NCBI GenBank assembly: GCA_964357255.1
Contig: CAYHKQ010000049.1
Span: 1-20,345 of the forward strand
Direction: 5' to 3'
Length of the DNA: 20,345 bases
Origin: JBBTIS01 sp038059855
GTDB taxonomy: Bacteria > Elusimicrobiota > Elusimicrobia > JACQPE01
Shown: positions 1 to 7,693 of the stretch, one piece after another
Position numbering within the stretch: position 1 is the first letter of the stretch
How the letters are laid out: the number at the start of each line of letters is the position of its first letter
Made by a program: the position numbers and the translations under genes
The notes under the pieces: model-generated
Seen by the model: only the letters and a program-made list of their open reading frames with translations
Told to the model about the DNA's origin: nothing
The model's database searches: none

Positions 1-1
1 G

Positions 2-1291
2 GTGGGGTGTGTTGCCCCGGGGCGGGGGGGGGCGGGCTCGGCGGGGGGGGGCCGGCGGGCCCCCGAGGAGGGAGCCTCTTCCATCATAACCAATCCCGCG
101 GGCGTGGCCGTGGGTTATGGGCAGGCATCGTTTCTCGCGGCCCCGCTTCTCGGATCTGGACAGCTTGGATTTTTTTCTTTAAGCCACCCTTGGCGCCCTA
201 GCCGGTATTTTGGTTTTGCCGCGGCTTCACTCACTTCCGGCGAAGCCGAGCAAACGGATTCTTTAGGCCGCAATGTTGGCGGTTTTAAGGAGCAAGACCT
301 GGCGCTTTATTTGTCATACGCGGAGCGTGTTGACCGGCAATGGCGATGGGGCGCCGGAGCGAAATCAGTGCGCCAAGCCATGGCCGATCAGTCGGACATT
401 GGCTGGGGCCTTGACGCGGGAGTGATTTATCAAACGCCAGAGCGGGATTTGCGTTTGGGTTTGTCAGCTCAAAATTTGGCGGCTCCACGCCTTCGTCTTA
501 AGGATGGCGAGGATAAATTTCCTTTGACGCTTCGAGTAGGCCCGAGCCTTGGTTGGGAAGTCGGTCCGAGCGCGTGCAGTTTGGCGCTCGAAGGCCTATG
601 GCTTAAACCTTTTCAAAATCGGCGCGTCGCGCGCTGGGCCATGGGCTTTGAGATCGAGCCTGGCAAACGCTCGCCATTGCTCTTTCGCATAGGGCTTAAC
701 AATCGCGAGTGGACGACTGGTTTTGGAATAAAGGATGGCCCGGTGTCTTTTGATTATGCCGTCGCGTTCCATGAACTCGGCTTGCTTCATCGTCTTGGTT
801 TCACGTTTCGTTACGGCTATGTCTCGCCCATGGCGCAAAGGAATCTTGACGCCCAGTGGAAATTGCTTCGGTCCAAGGAGGAAGAAATTCGGGTCGCCTT
901 TGGGCGTCTTAAAACGGGCCAAGCCCGGGGCGACACGAAAATTCAACAGGATCAGGCCGGTTATCAGGCGGCTTTAGCCGAGATTGAACGGCAGAAGTTC
1001 CGCCTGAGCGCTGATGAAAAGATTGAAAAGGCGAGAGCCTTTTATCATGCCGGGGATTATAAATCCGCCTTGCAAACCGCCCAAATGGCGTTAAACTTAA
1101 TAGAGAGCCCGCAAGCGAGGATTATTGCCTCGATGTCAAGGGCCAGGATTTTGATTTCCGCTCGTCACTACGATGTGGCGCAAAGCGAGCTTAAGAAAGT
1201 GGTGCAGATGGACCCTGATAATGACGAGGCCGCTACTCTGTTTCGGCGCATCAGCCAGTTGATCGGAACGCTTCGGGGGGATAGCCCGTGA
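2..1291 (+). CDS. PorV/PorQ-like outer-membrane beta-barrel protein with C-terminal TPR, 5'-partial
   Basis: The 5' end lies outside the window. From about residue 26 the protein reads ASSIITNPAGVA, the signature of the PorV/PorQ/UPF0164 family of outer-membrane barrels, where it normally follows a GG-A-aDD stretch near the mature N-terminus. Residues 26-275 have the alternating polar/aromatic pattern of beta strands. About 283-330 looks helical or coiled coil, and 335-425 resembles TPR repeats (KARAFYHAGDYKSALQTA and a second helix pair). The combination suggests a barrel whose tail assembles or recruits partners in the periplasm. The stop codon overlaps the GTG of the next gene, so the two are probably cotranslated. 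The first ~25 codons are almost all Gly/Ala/Arg from G-runs and do not look like real protein. Specific function is unknown. Confidence 0.7.
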   Translation: MGCVAPGRGGAGSAGGGRRAPEEGASSIITNPAGVAVGYGQASFLAAPLLGSGQLGFFSLSHPWRPSRYFGFAAASLTSGEAEQTDSLGRNVGGFKEQDLALYLSYAERVDRQWRWGAGAKSVRQAMADQSDIGWGLDAGVIYQTPERDLRLGLSAQNLAAPRLRLKDGEDKFPLTLRVGPSLGWEVGPSACSLALEGLWLKPFQNRRVARWAMGFEIEPGKRSPLLFRIGLNNREWTTGFGIKDGPVSFDYAVAFHELGLLHRLGFTFRYGYVSPMAQRNLDAQWKLLRSKEEEIRVAFGRLKTGQARGDTKIQQDQAGYQAALAEIERQKFRLSADEKIEKARAFYHAGDYKSALQTAQMALNLIESPQARIIASMSRARILISARHYDVAQSELKKVVQMDPDNDEAATLFRRISQLIGTLRGDSP

Positions 1292-2673
1292 AAAAGAAGG
1301 CTTTTTTGCGTTTTTTGTTTTTTACAATTTGGTTCACCGCGCTACTGGCGCGCCAATCCGGGCGTTCCCTGGCCTCGAGCCCAGACGCCACGCCGTCGTC
1401 CGAGGCGGATTTAGCCGCTCAGATGACGGGGTTTGATTCTTTGCCTCCTTATAAAGACCCGAACTCCGAAAATGTCAGCTATTACGATAAGGGCGTGGAG
1501 CATTATTTACAGCAAAATTATGACCGAGCGGTCAGTGATTTAAACCGCGCGATTAACTCGGGTGATCAGACCGTCAAAGCCAAAAAGCTCTTGTTGAAAT
1601 CCTATTTTGAGTGGATTCAAAAAAAATTCAATTCCAATGACCTTGCATCAGCCGACAGGATCTTGTCGCAGGCGAAGGAGCAATTTCCGAGAGACGAGCG
1701 CCTGGCTAAGATTTTCGTACCCTCCGCGGGCGCAAAATTGCCGGATACAAAGGCTTCTTTTGGGCTTCGCAAAACCGTGGTTTTGCCCGCGGCCGGGGCG
1801 GCGCGGGAGCGCCAAAAGCCTTCGGAACAACCGAAGGCGGCCCATCCTGCGCCCCCATCCGTTTCGTTGCCGCTCGTGCCGCCGGAACATTTCTGGCCGT
1901 GGCGGACTTTTTTGCCGACAGGCGCGGCGGTATTGGCCGCGGCCGTTTATTTATGGAGCAGGAAACAGCGCCGTTGGATCGAGTCCCAACTTAATGCCGA
2001 ACGAACGGTTTTGCAAGAGCAAATAGCGTCTATGGAGGAGGCGCTGAAGAAGTCGGAGCGGGAAAAAACCCAGTTGTTAATAGACGCGGCCGGCCGGCAA
2101 AAAAACATCGAGCGCATGCTTTCGGAAAAATCACGCGCCGGGCCAACCATTGAAAGTCGCGTGCAAGAGATAAGCCGGCGCGAGATTGAAGAGCGAGATC
2201 GCCTTCGTTTCCAGGATCAGGCCGACCGTTTGGGACGGGAGGCCAAGGCGCAAAAGAAGCTGAGCGCCGCCCAGGTCAAACTCGAGAAAAAACATATTTT
2301 AGAGAGCCTGGTCCGAATGAGCCCGGAGGATTTGGCCGGAACGCAAGATCACATCGGCTTGAGAGTTTTAAATCTCTATGAAGCCGCGCCCGCCGAAGCC
2401 ATGAAGTTTTTGCGGACTCTGGCCAAGGACGCCAATCCTTTAGTGCGCCTCTCTATAGCGCCGGCCTTGGCCAGGGTGGCGGTTCCTTGGTCGCTGGATT
2501 TGATGTTTGATCTTGCGCTGGACGTTGATTCGGACGTGCGCCGCCAAGTCATTAAATCGTTAAAGGATATTAAAAATACTCCTGCCGCGTTTTCGGCTCT
2601 CCCTGAGGCCTTCCGCCGGAAAATCAACCTATTCTTTGAGGAAGAAAAGAAGAAAGCGGAATGGGTTATATAA
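1288..2673 (+). CDS. Exported/membrane protein with TPR, TM segment, coiled coil and HEAT-like repeats
   Basis: I do not recognise a named gene. Residues 1-30 form a signal peptide (KKK followed by a hydrophobic run ending near ALLARQ). About 63-145 resembles TPR (YYDKGVEHYLQQNYDRAVSD). A Pro/Ala-rich linker leads to a transmembrane segment near 208-224, followed by RKQRR. A long charged coiled coil covers about 228-335 and HEAT-like helices cover about 345-445 (NPLVRLSIAPALARVAV, DSDVRRQVIKSLKDI). If the signal peptide is cleaved or acts as a first anchor, the TPR part would be periplasmic and the coiled-coil/HEAT part cytoplasmic by the positive-inside rule. The GTG start at 1288 overlaps the upstream stop and has a G-rich SD at 1275-1280. 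Pairing with the barrel gene suggests an envelope-spanning scaffold. That role is inference. Confidence 0.75.
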   Translation: MKKKAFLRFLFFTIWFTALLARQSGRSLASSPDATPSSEADLAAQMTGFDSLPPYKDPNSENVSYYDKGVEHYLQQNYDRAVSDLNRAINSGDQTVKAKKLLLKSYFEWIQKKFNSNDLASADRILSQAKEQFPRDERLAKIFVPSAGAKLPDTKASFGLRKTVVLPAAGAARERQKPSEQPKAAHPAPPSVSLPLVPPEHFWPWRTFLPTGAAVLAAAVYLWSRKQRRWIESQLNAERTVLQEQIASMEEALKKSEREKTQLLIDAAGRQKNIERMLSEKSRAGPTIESRVQEISRREIEERDRLRFQDQADRLGREAKAQKKLSAAQVKLEKKHILESLVRMSPEDLAGTQDHIGLRVLNLYEAAPAEAMKFLRTLAKDANPLVRLSIAPALARVAVPWSLDLMFDLALDVDSDVRRQVIKSLKDIKNTPAAFSALPEAFRRKINLFFEEEKKKAEWVI

Positions 2674-2743
2674 TCGAAAAACTCAGCCGGAAATCCGCAG
2701 TTGACACGCCATTTCCCTCGTGACCACCGGATTTTTTTGTCCC

Positions 2744-2810
2744 GTCATACCGGCGAAAGCCGGTATCCAGTTTTCCTCGGAGACTGGACTCCGGCTTACG
2801 CCGGAGTGAC
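2744..2810. repeat. 67-bp double-palindrome intergenic repeat, copy 1
   Basis: Two 27-bp arms (2744-2770 and 2784-2810) are imperfect inverted copies around a 13-bp centre. Each arm contains its own 8-bp perfect hairpin: 2747-2754 with 2759-2766 around a GAAA loop, and 2788-2795 with 2800-2807 around TTAC (GTAA on the other strand). Both loops are GNRA-like, one on each strand. The layout matches a second copy at 15866-15932 with the same 27-13-27 spacing. It resembles the widespread REP-like sequences beginning GTCAT-CCGGC-GAAAG. It sits between the HEAT-protein stop and the ThDP-enzyme start and could act as a transcription stop, but no U-tract is attached. Confidence 0.85.
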
Positions 2811-2859
2811 GACCCAACTACGGAATTCCAGTTGAATATTTTATAAACTATAAATTCGC

Positions 2860-2865
2860 TATTAT
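2860..2865 (+). promoter_or_regulatory. Possible -10 box of the ThDP/SBP/SDR/methyltransferase unit
   Basis: TATTAT lies 8 bases before the ATG at 2874 in an AT-rich stretch, and no Shine-Dalgarno is visible between them. A start site at 2872-2874 would give a leaderless message. No good -35 hexamer is found at 16-18 bases upstream, so this is weak. Confidence 0.35.
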
Positions 2866-2873
2866 CCCTCAAA

Positions 2874-4571
2874 ATGTTATTAACCAAAAAAACTGTCGTT
2901 CGTGTGATTCTTGACGGGTTAAAACAGGAAGGCGTATCCCATTGTTTTGGAATTCCGGGCGGAGCCGTCACCCCTTTTTTTGACGCTCTTTATGACGAAC
3001 GCGGCATTCGCACTATTGCCAGCCGCCATGAGGCGGGCGCCGCGTTTATGGCGGCCGGTTACGCGCGCTTGAGCGGACGTTTGGGAGTCTGTTGCGCCAC
3101 GACAGGGCCGGGAACCACCAATCTCATGACGGGGATTGCGGCCGCGCGTTCCGATGGCCTTCCTGTCCTGGCCATTACGGCCCAGGTCTCCACGGCGCAT
3201 TTTGGCCGCGGTTCCCTTCAGGACTCCACGGATGACAAGATTGACGTGGTCCGCATGATGAAGGCGGTCGCTAAGTCGAGCGTGATGCTGGTCAATCCCT
3301 CAAGCGCGGCTTCGCTCCTGCGTCAACTTATCAGAACGGCGATGAGCGGCCGCAAGGGGCCGGTTCATCTGAATATTCCTTGCGATCTGATGAAACTGCC
3401 TGTCGCGGCCTCGCCGCTTTGGCCTGTCGACGCTTACCGGGTTCAGTCGCGTTTCTGCGACCATGCCGCGGTCGCCGATGCTATACCCTATCTTCTGGAA
3501 GCAAAAAAGCCGGCCATTCTAGCCGGCCATGGCGTTCATTTGTCCAATGCCAATGTCGAATTATTGGAACTGGCTGAGCGCTGGTCCATCCCAGTGGCCA
3601 CGACGCCCAGGGGCAAGGGAGCGTTTCCTGAGAGCCATCCTTTATCGTTGGGGGTTTTTGGTCTGGCCAGTTCGGTCGAATCTCAGCAGTATCTTTTGGC
3701 GGGAGACGTTGACGTCCTTTTGGTTTTGGGAAGCAGTCTCCATGAGATGTCTACCCAAGGATGGGATCCCTTGCTCAATCCCACCAGAGCCTTGATTCAG
3801 GCCGATATTGACCCTTGTGAGATAGGCCGGAATTATCCGGTCACCGTCGGCATTGTCGGCGATCTCGGGGCCGTTTTAAGGGAAATGTTGAATCATTCGC
3901 AGGGTTGCGCGATTCGGCCTTTTGATTTTCCGGCCGTGGCTAAGCAAGCCGAATTTGCCAAAAGCCAGGACCAATCCGTGCCCCTTAAACCTCAGCGTTT
4001 ATTTTGGGAATTGAGGCGATGCCTTCCGGAAGACGCGGTGATCTTTGTTGATGTGGGAAATGCAACGCTTTGGTCCTTGCATTGCCTCAAGATTGACCGG
4101 CCAAATTCCTTTATCAACAACTGGGGCGATTTTGCGGCTATGGGCTATGCCACCGCAGGGGCTATCGGCGGCAAGCTGGCGTCTCCTCATCGAGCCGTCG
4201 TGGCTATCGTTGGGGACGGGGCATTCGCCATGATGGGCATGGAGGTGTTAACCGCCGCTACCTATGATATACCGGTCATTTGGATTGTTCTTAACGATGG
4301 GCGGTTGAATACGGTTTATCATGGCCAGCAACTTCAGTATGCGGGCCGGCATATCGCCACGGAGTTTCATCGCATGGATATTTCTAAAATTGCCGAGGGT
4401 CTGGGAGCTCTAGCGGCTACGGTGGAGCGGCCGAACCGGATTTCGGAGGTTTTAAATCAGATGCTGGACGCCGGCCGTCCGGCCGTCATTGACGTGCGTA
4501 TTGACGCTGACGAGATTCCGCCCATCGAATCACGCGTGCGCGCCTTGGAGAGGTCATTTGCCGCGGTTTAG
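2874..4571 (+). CDS. ThDP-dependent enzyme, acetolactate synthase large-subunit-like
   Basis: This 565-residue protein has the three-domain architecture of the acetohydroxyacid synthase/benzoylformate decarboxylase superfamily. The N-terminal PYR domain has FGIPGGAV, the catalytic Glu53 (SRHEAGAAFMAAGYAR) and ATTGPGTTNLMTG at 75-87. Gln116 (SLQDS) occupies the place of the AHAS active-site Gln. The middle domain has TTPRGKGAFPE. The C-terminal PP domain has the ThDP motif GDG at 447-449 with N474-D475. The family condenses or decarboxylates 2-oxo acids in the cytoplasm. AHAS-typical AFQE and LGM-HG motifs are altered (SLQD, FGLASS), and no small regulatory subunit follows. The substrate may therefore not be pyruvate/2-ketobutyrate. 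The gene heads a compact unit with an SBP, an SDR and a methyltransferase. The ATG at 2874 matches the family's usual N-terminus but has no SD. Confidence 0.85.
   Translation: MLLTKKTVVRVILDGLKQEGVSHCFGIPGGAVTPFFDALYDERGIRTIASRHEAGAAFMAAGYARLSGRLGVCCATTGPGTTNLMTGIAAARSDGLPVLAITAQVSTAHFGRGSLQDSTDDKIDVVRMMKAVAKSSVMLVNPSSAASLLRQLIRTAMSGRKGPVHLNIPCDLMKLPVAASPLWPVDAYRVQSRFCDHAAVADAIPYLLEAKKPAILAGHGVHLSNANVELLELAERWSIPVATTPRGKGAFPESHPLSLGVFGLASSVESQQYLLAGDVDVLLVLGSSLHEMSTQGWDPLLNPTRALIQADIDPCEIGRNYPVTVGIVGDLGAVLREMLNHSQGCAIRPFDFPAVAKQAEFAKSQDQSVPLKPQRLFWELRRCLPEDAVIFVDVGNATLWSLHCLKIDRPNSFINNWGDFAAMGYATAGAIGGKLASPHRAVVAIVGDGAFAMMGMEVLTAATYDIPVIWIVLNDGRLNTVYHGQQLQYAGRHIATEFHRMDISKIAEGLGALAATVERPNRISEVLNQMLDAGRPAVIDVRIDADEIPPIESRVRALERSFAAV
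4547..4553 (+). promoter_or_regulatory. Shine-Dalgarno that selects the TTG start of the solute-binding protein
   Basis: GGAGAGG lies inside the 3' end of the ThDP-enzyme gene. Its GGAG core is 7 bases before TTG 4558. That start leaves a clean n-region/h-region signal peptide, whereas the longer reading from 4489 adds 23 residues that mirror the upstream gene. Confidence 0.6.
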
Positions 4572-6081
4572 ACGTTTGTCGGCCCTCCTGCTGATCCTTG
4601 TCGCCGGTTCTTTGGTCGAGGCCGGCGGTTCGCGGACATTGGTCGTTTGCAACGATACGACCGACCCCGTTTCCCTCGATCCCCATCGGGAATTTGACGC
4701 AAGCTCCGACAACATTATCAACCAGATTTTTGACGGCTTGGTCCGATTGACCCCAGAGGGAAAGGTGGCGCCGGCCTTGGCCCAGAGCTGGCGGCGACTC
4801 GATGATATGACCGTTGAATTTTATCTTCGGCGCAACGTCGTTTTTCACAATGGCGAACCGTTCAATGCCCAGGCGGTGCGTTTTAGCCTCAAGCGCCAAC
4901 TCGATCCCCTGCGGCCCGCCCCCAATGCGGACCTGTTGAATTCTATCGCCGGTGTCGAGGTCGTGGACGATTACACGGTGCGGATTAAGACCAAAAGCAA
5001 GGACGGGGTCTTGCTTAACAAACTGCCGATGTTCGTCAAGATTCTTCCCCCCGGTTATTTGGCCCAGGCCGGTGAGGCGGGATTTGCCGCTCATCCCGTT
5101 GGGACCGGCCCTTTTGTGTTTGAACGTTGGGTGCGCGGCGATCGTATTGATCTTAAAGCCAACCCTTTCTATTGGATGGCGGGCGTGCCTTCGTTCGAGC
5201 GGTTGGTATTCAGGTTTGTGCCTTTGCAACGCCAGACGGAGGCGCTCTTAAAGGGCGAATTGGATATGGTGACCGACCTATCGGGTTTGGATACGCTTAA
5301 GGTGGCGAGCCACGAAACCACTAAAATTGTCAAAGCCAAAAATTTTTATAGCGTTTCTTTTATTTTTAATTCTCGAAAAGCGCCTTTCTCCGATTCGCGG
5401 CTGAGGAAGGCCGTCGCCATGAGCCTGGACGCCCGCGCGCTCATCCGCTATGGCGCTAAAGGCAACGGCGTCACTCTTAATACCCTGACCATGCCCGGTG
5501 AATTTGGGCACAATCCCGATATTCCGGGGTATCCCTATGATGTCCGGCAGGCGCGCCGGCTCTTGGCCGAGGCCGGCTATTCCGGCGGCCTTAAGATTAA
5601 AATTCAGGTTCGCGAAGAGATTAAAAATTTCGCCAAAATTATCGTGGCCCAGCTGGCCAAGGCAGGCATTGAGGCTGATGCCTATGTGGTCTCTCAGGAA
5701 AAACAATACCAAGAGATTGTGTTGCCAAATCTTGATCCGTCCAAGCCGCCCTGGGACGGCGATATTGTCCTTTTGCATTACGTCGACCCCATGGCTCATG
5801 TTTATTTTCCATACGCCATTTTTTTGTATTCCAAAGGCGCATACAGCCTTAATCGGGATCGGGAATTTGACGAGCGATTTCTCGAAATGACGTCAACAGC
5901 GGATTTGCCGGCTCAGGAAAAAATGTGCCGGAAGTTGGAGGAGCTCATCTGGGAAAAATGTCTGGCCTTTTCTCCCCTTCAGGTCATCCGTCCTTTCGGC
6001 GTCAATAAACGCGTGCGTTATACGCCTCATATTACGGGCATGCTGGACTTTCGTTATGCCGCTATTGAGGAGAAGACATGA
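4558..6081 (+). CDS. ABC-type periplasmic solute-binding protein, family 5 (oligopeptide/dipeptide/nickel type)
   Basis: Starting at TTG 4558 the protein has 507 residues, the normal size for SBP_bac_5 members such as DppA/OppA. It has a Sec signal (RFRR then LSALLLILVAGSLVEA) with no lipobox Cys. Family landmarks follow in order: DPVSLDPHREFD, IINQIFDGLVRL, GKVAPALAQSW, FYLRRNVVFHNGEPFNAQAV, and later FNSRKAPFSDSRLRKAVAMSLD. These proteins capture peptides, nickel chelates, sugars or other small molecules in the periplasm for an ABC importer. No permease or ATPase gene lies in the window, so its transporter must be elsewhere, or the protein acts as a sensor or carrier. The gene overlaps the ThDP-enzyme gene by 14 bases and the SDR gene by 4, so it belongs to the same translational unit. 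The ligand is unknown. Confidence 0.85.
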   Translation: MPRFRRLSALLLILVAGSLVEAGGSRTLVVCNDTTDPVSLDPHREFDASSDNIINQIFDGLVRLTPEGKVAPALAQSWRRLDDMTVEFYLRRNVVFHNGEPFNAQAVRFSLKRQLDPLRPAPNADLLNSIAGVEVVDDYTVRIKTKSKDGVLLNKLPMFVKILPPGYLAQAGEAGFAAHPVGTGPFVFERWVRGDRIDLKANPFYWMAGVPSFERLVFRFVPLQRQTEALLKGELDMVTDLSGLDTLKVASHETTKIVKAKNFYSVSFIFNSRKAPFSDSRLRKAVAMSLDARALIRYGAKGNGVTLNTLTMPGEFGHNPDIPGYPYDVRQARRLLAEAGYSGGLKIKIQVREEIKNFAKIIVAQLAKAGIEADAYVVSQEKQYQEIVLPNLDPSKPPWDGDIVLLHYVDPMAHVYFPYAIFLYSKGAYSLNRDREFDERFLEMTSTADLPAQEKMCRKLEELIWEKCLAFSPLQVIRPFGVNKRVRYTPHITGMLDFRYAAIEEKT

Positions 6082-6875
6082 ATTCCATCATGGCGGCTCC
6101 ACGGCGCGGTTTGCCCATGTATCGTTCGAGATTTCAGGGTCAAGCGGTTATCGTGACCGGGGCCGGCTCCGGCATCGGCCTGGCTTGCGCGGACGCTTTT
6201 GCCGGGGAGGGGGCCTCAGTGGTGCTGGCGGGACGTAGCGCCAGCGTTGAGCGGGCCGCAGGGGACTTTGTTGAGCAAAATTTGGACGTCACCCCTTTTG
6301 TCGGCGATATGACCAGCCAGGAGCAAGCCGAGCGGCTCATCCGGCATTGCCTAGAGCGTTTCAATCGGCTTGACGTTCTGGTCAATGCGGCCGGCGTTTG
6401 TCGGGGGGGAGCCGTAGACCAGATCAGCCTGGAGGAATGGAACTACGTGGTGTCCGGCAACTTGACAAGCACTTATTTATGCACCCGTTACGCCGTGAGC
6501 GCTATGAAGCGTTTGGGCGGCGGCTCGATAGTCAATGTTTCCTCGTTGGCTGGCCGTTTTCGCGGCGGGGTTGGGGGAGCCCATTATGCGGCGAGCAAGG
6601 CCGCTGTCATTGGGTTTACCCGCCATGCCGCGGCTGAACTCGCGCCTTTTAAGATTCGCATTAACGCTGTTTGTCCCGGGCCGACCGCCACCGCGATGCT
6701 CGACGCCGGTCTTGAGGCGATGGGCATGGAGGCGACGGAGGTTTGCCGGCGGGTGCCGATGGGCTACATTTCGACGCCCCAGGAGCAAGCCCGCGTAATT
6801 TTATTCGCGGCCTCGTCCGACGCGAGCTATATCACAGGAGCCGCGATTGACGTTAATGGAGGTATTTTTGGATGA
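6078..6875 (+). CDS. Short-chain dehydrogenase/reductase (classical SDR)
   Basis: This 265-residue Rossmann-fold oxidoreductase has every classical SDR landmark: TGAGSGIG at 27-34 for NAD(P) binding, NAAG at 103-106, catalytic Asn128, Ser156 (NVSS), Tyr170 and Lys174 (YAASK), and PG-T at 200-204. Members reduce or oxidise secondary alcohols, ketones or acyl-carrier intermediates in the cytoplasm. Arg53 after the second beta strand (VVLAGRS) hints at NADP preference, which is inference. The ATGA overlap with the solute-binding-protein stop and the SD GAGGAGAAG at 6067-6075 support the start at 6078 over ATG 6117. Lying between a ThDP enzyme and a methyltransferase, it may reduce the ketone or acyloin product of the former. 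It could also be a FabG-type reductase. Confidence 0.88.
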   Translation: MNSIMAAPRRGLPMYRSRFQGQAVIVTGAGSGIGLACADAFAGEGASVVLAGRSASVERAAGDFVEQNLDVTPFVGDMTSQEQAERLIRHCLERFNRLDVLVNAAGVCRGGAVDQISLEEWNYVVSGNLTSTYLCTRYAVSAMKRLGGGSIVNVSSLAGRFRGGVGGAHYAASKAAVIGFTRHAAAELAPFKIRINAVCPGPTATAMLDAGLEAMGMEATEVCRRVPMGYISTPQEQARVILFAASSDASYITGAAIDVNGGIFG

Positions 6876-7654
6876 ACACAGCCGGTTTAACTCGACCCGA
6901 CGTCTGGCGCGAGGCTTATGACCTCAAGCGCGCCCGGGAGTACGACCGCTTGATGCCGCTGATGACGCTCGATCATGCGGCGGCTTTGGAGGCTGTGGTG
7001 GATATGATGGGACGGTCCGCTTCGGCTTCGTTGAAGATTTTCGAGCTAGGCGCCGGAACCGGACTTTTGACTCAAAGAATTTTGGAGCGTTATCCTGGCG
7101 CCGAGGTTGAGGGAATTGATGGATCGCAAGAAATGCTGGCCATGGCGCGTCGGAAGCTTTCCAGTTTTAATAAACGACTGACGCTCAGGCGGAGCTCATT
7201 TCAAGAATATAATTGGGACTCGTTGGCCGCGGGCGCATATCATGCCGTCGTGTCCTCCTTTTCGCTTCATCATCTCGATCACGGCGTTGTCCCCGGGCTG
7301 TTTGATCGGTTGGCAAGAATTTTAGCGCCCGGCGGACGGTTGATCATTGCCGATTACGTGGCTTCGCCGTATCCGCGGCTTCAGCGCCGCTACGAGGATC
7401 TTTGGGTCGAGGCGCGCCGGGCCAATCTTAATAAAACATTCGGCTTGGCATTGACCAAGGAACAAGTGTGGAAGGATCATGAGGCCGCCAAGAAGGCGGA
7501 GGGGGATAACCCCGCCCTGTTGGATGATCTGTTGAAATGGCTCGCCTCGGCCGGATTGGAGGAGGTGGAGTGTTACTGGAAAAATTTTTGTTATGCGGTT
7601 TATGGAGGGGTCAAGCTTGGGGGTTTTTCGATTGCAAGCACACTTGAAACGTAG
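6872..7654 (+). CDS. Class I SAM-dependent methyltransferase
   Basis: This 260-residue protein has SAM motif I ELGAGTGLLT (58-67), the acidic residue of motif post-I at Asp83 (GIDGSQEML) and SFSLHHL followed by ILAPGGRLIIADY, typical of the Methyltransf_25/UbiE-like group. It would transfer a methyl group from SAM to a small molecule in the cytoplasm. The acceptor cannot be told from sequence. The start overlaps the SDR stop by ATGA and has a GGAGG at 6858-6862. It ends the compact four-gene unit. The next gene follows after 39 AT-rich bases and has its own SD. Confidence 0.87.
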   Translation: MNTAGLTRPDVWREAYDLKRAREYDRLMPLMTLDHAAALEAVVDMMGRSASASLKIFELGAGTGLLTQRILERYPGAEVEGIDGSQEMLAMARRKLSSFNKRLTLRRSSFQEYNWDSLAAGAYHAVVSSFSLHHLDHGVVPGLFDRLARILAPGGRLIIADYVASPYPRLQRRYEDLWVEARRANLNKTFGLALTKEQVWKDHEAAKKAEGDNPALLDDLLKWLASAGLEEVECYWKNFCYAVYGGVKLGGFSIASTLET

Positions 7655-7693
7655 AATGTTAAAATTAAGAAAATAAGGAAAGGTTAATAGATC

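Noticed and set aside
2701..2706. TTGACA as a -35 for the ThDP-enzyme operon
   Set aside because: No -10-like hexamer occurs 15-19 bases downstream, and the 67-bp repeat lies between it and the gene.
4486..5229. 247-codon minus-strand reading frame antisense to the solute-binding protein gene
   Set aside because: It has no recognisable domain or SD, and the plus strand encodes a clear family 5 binding protein across the same bases.
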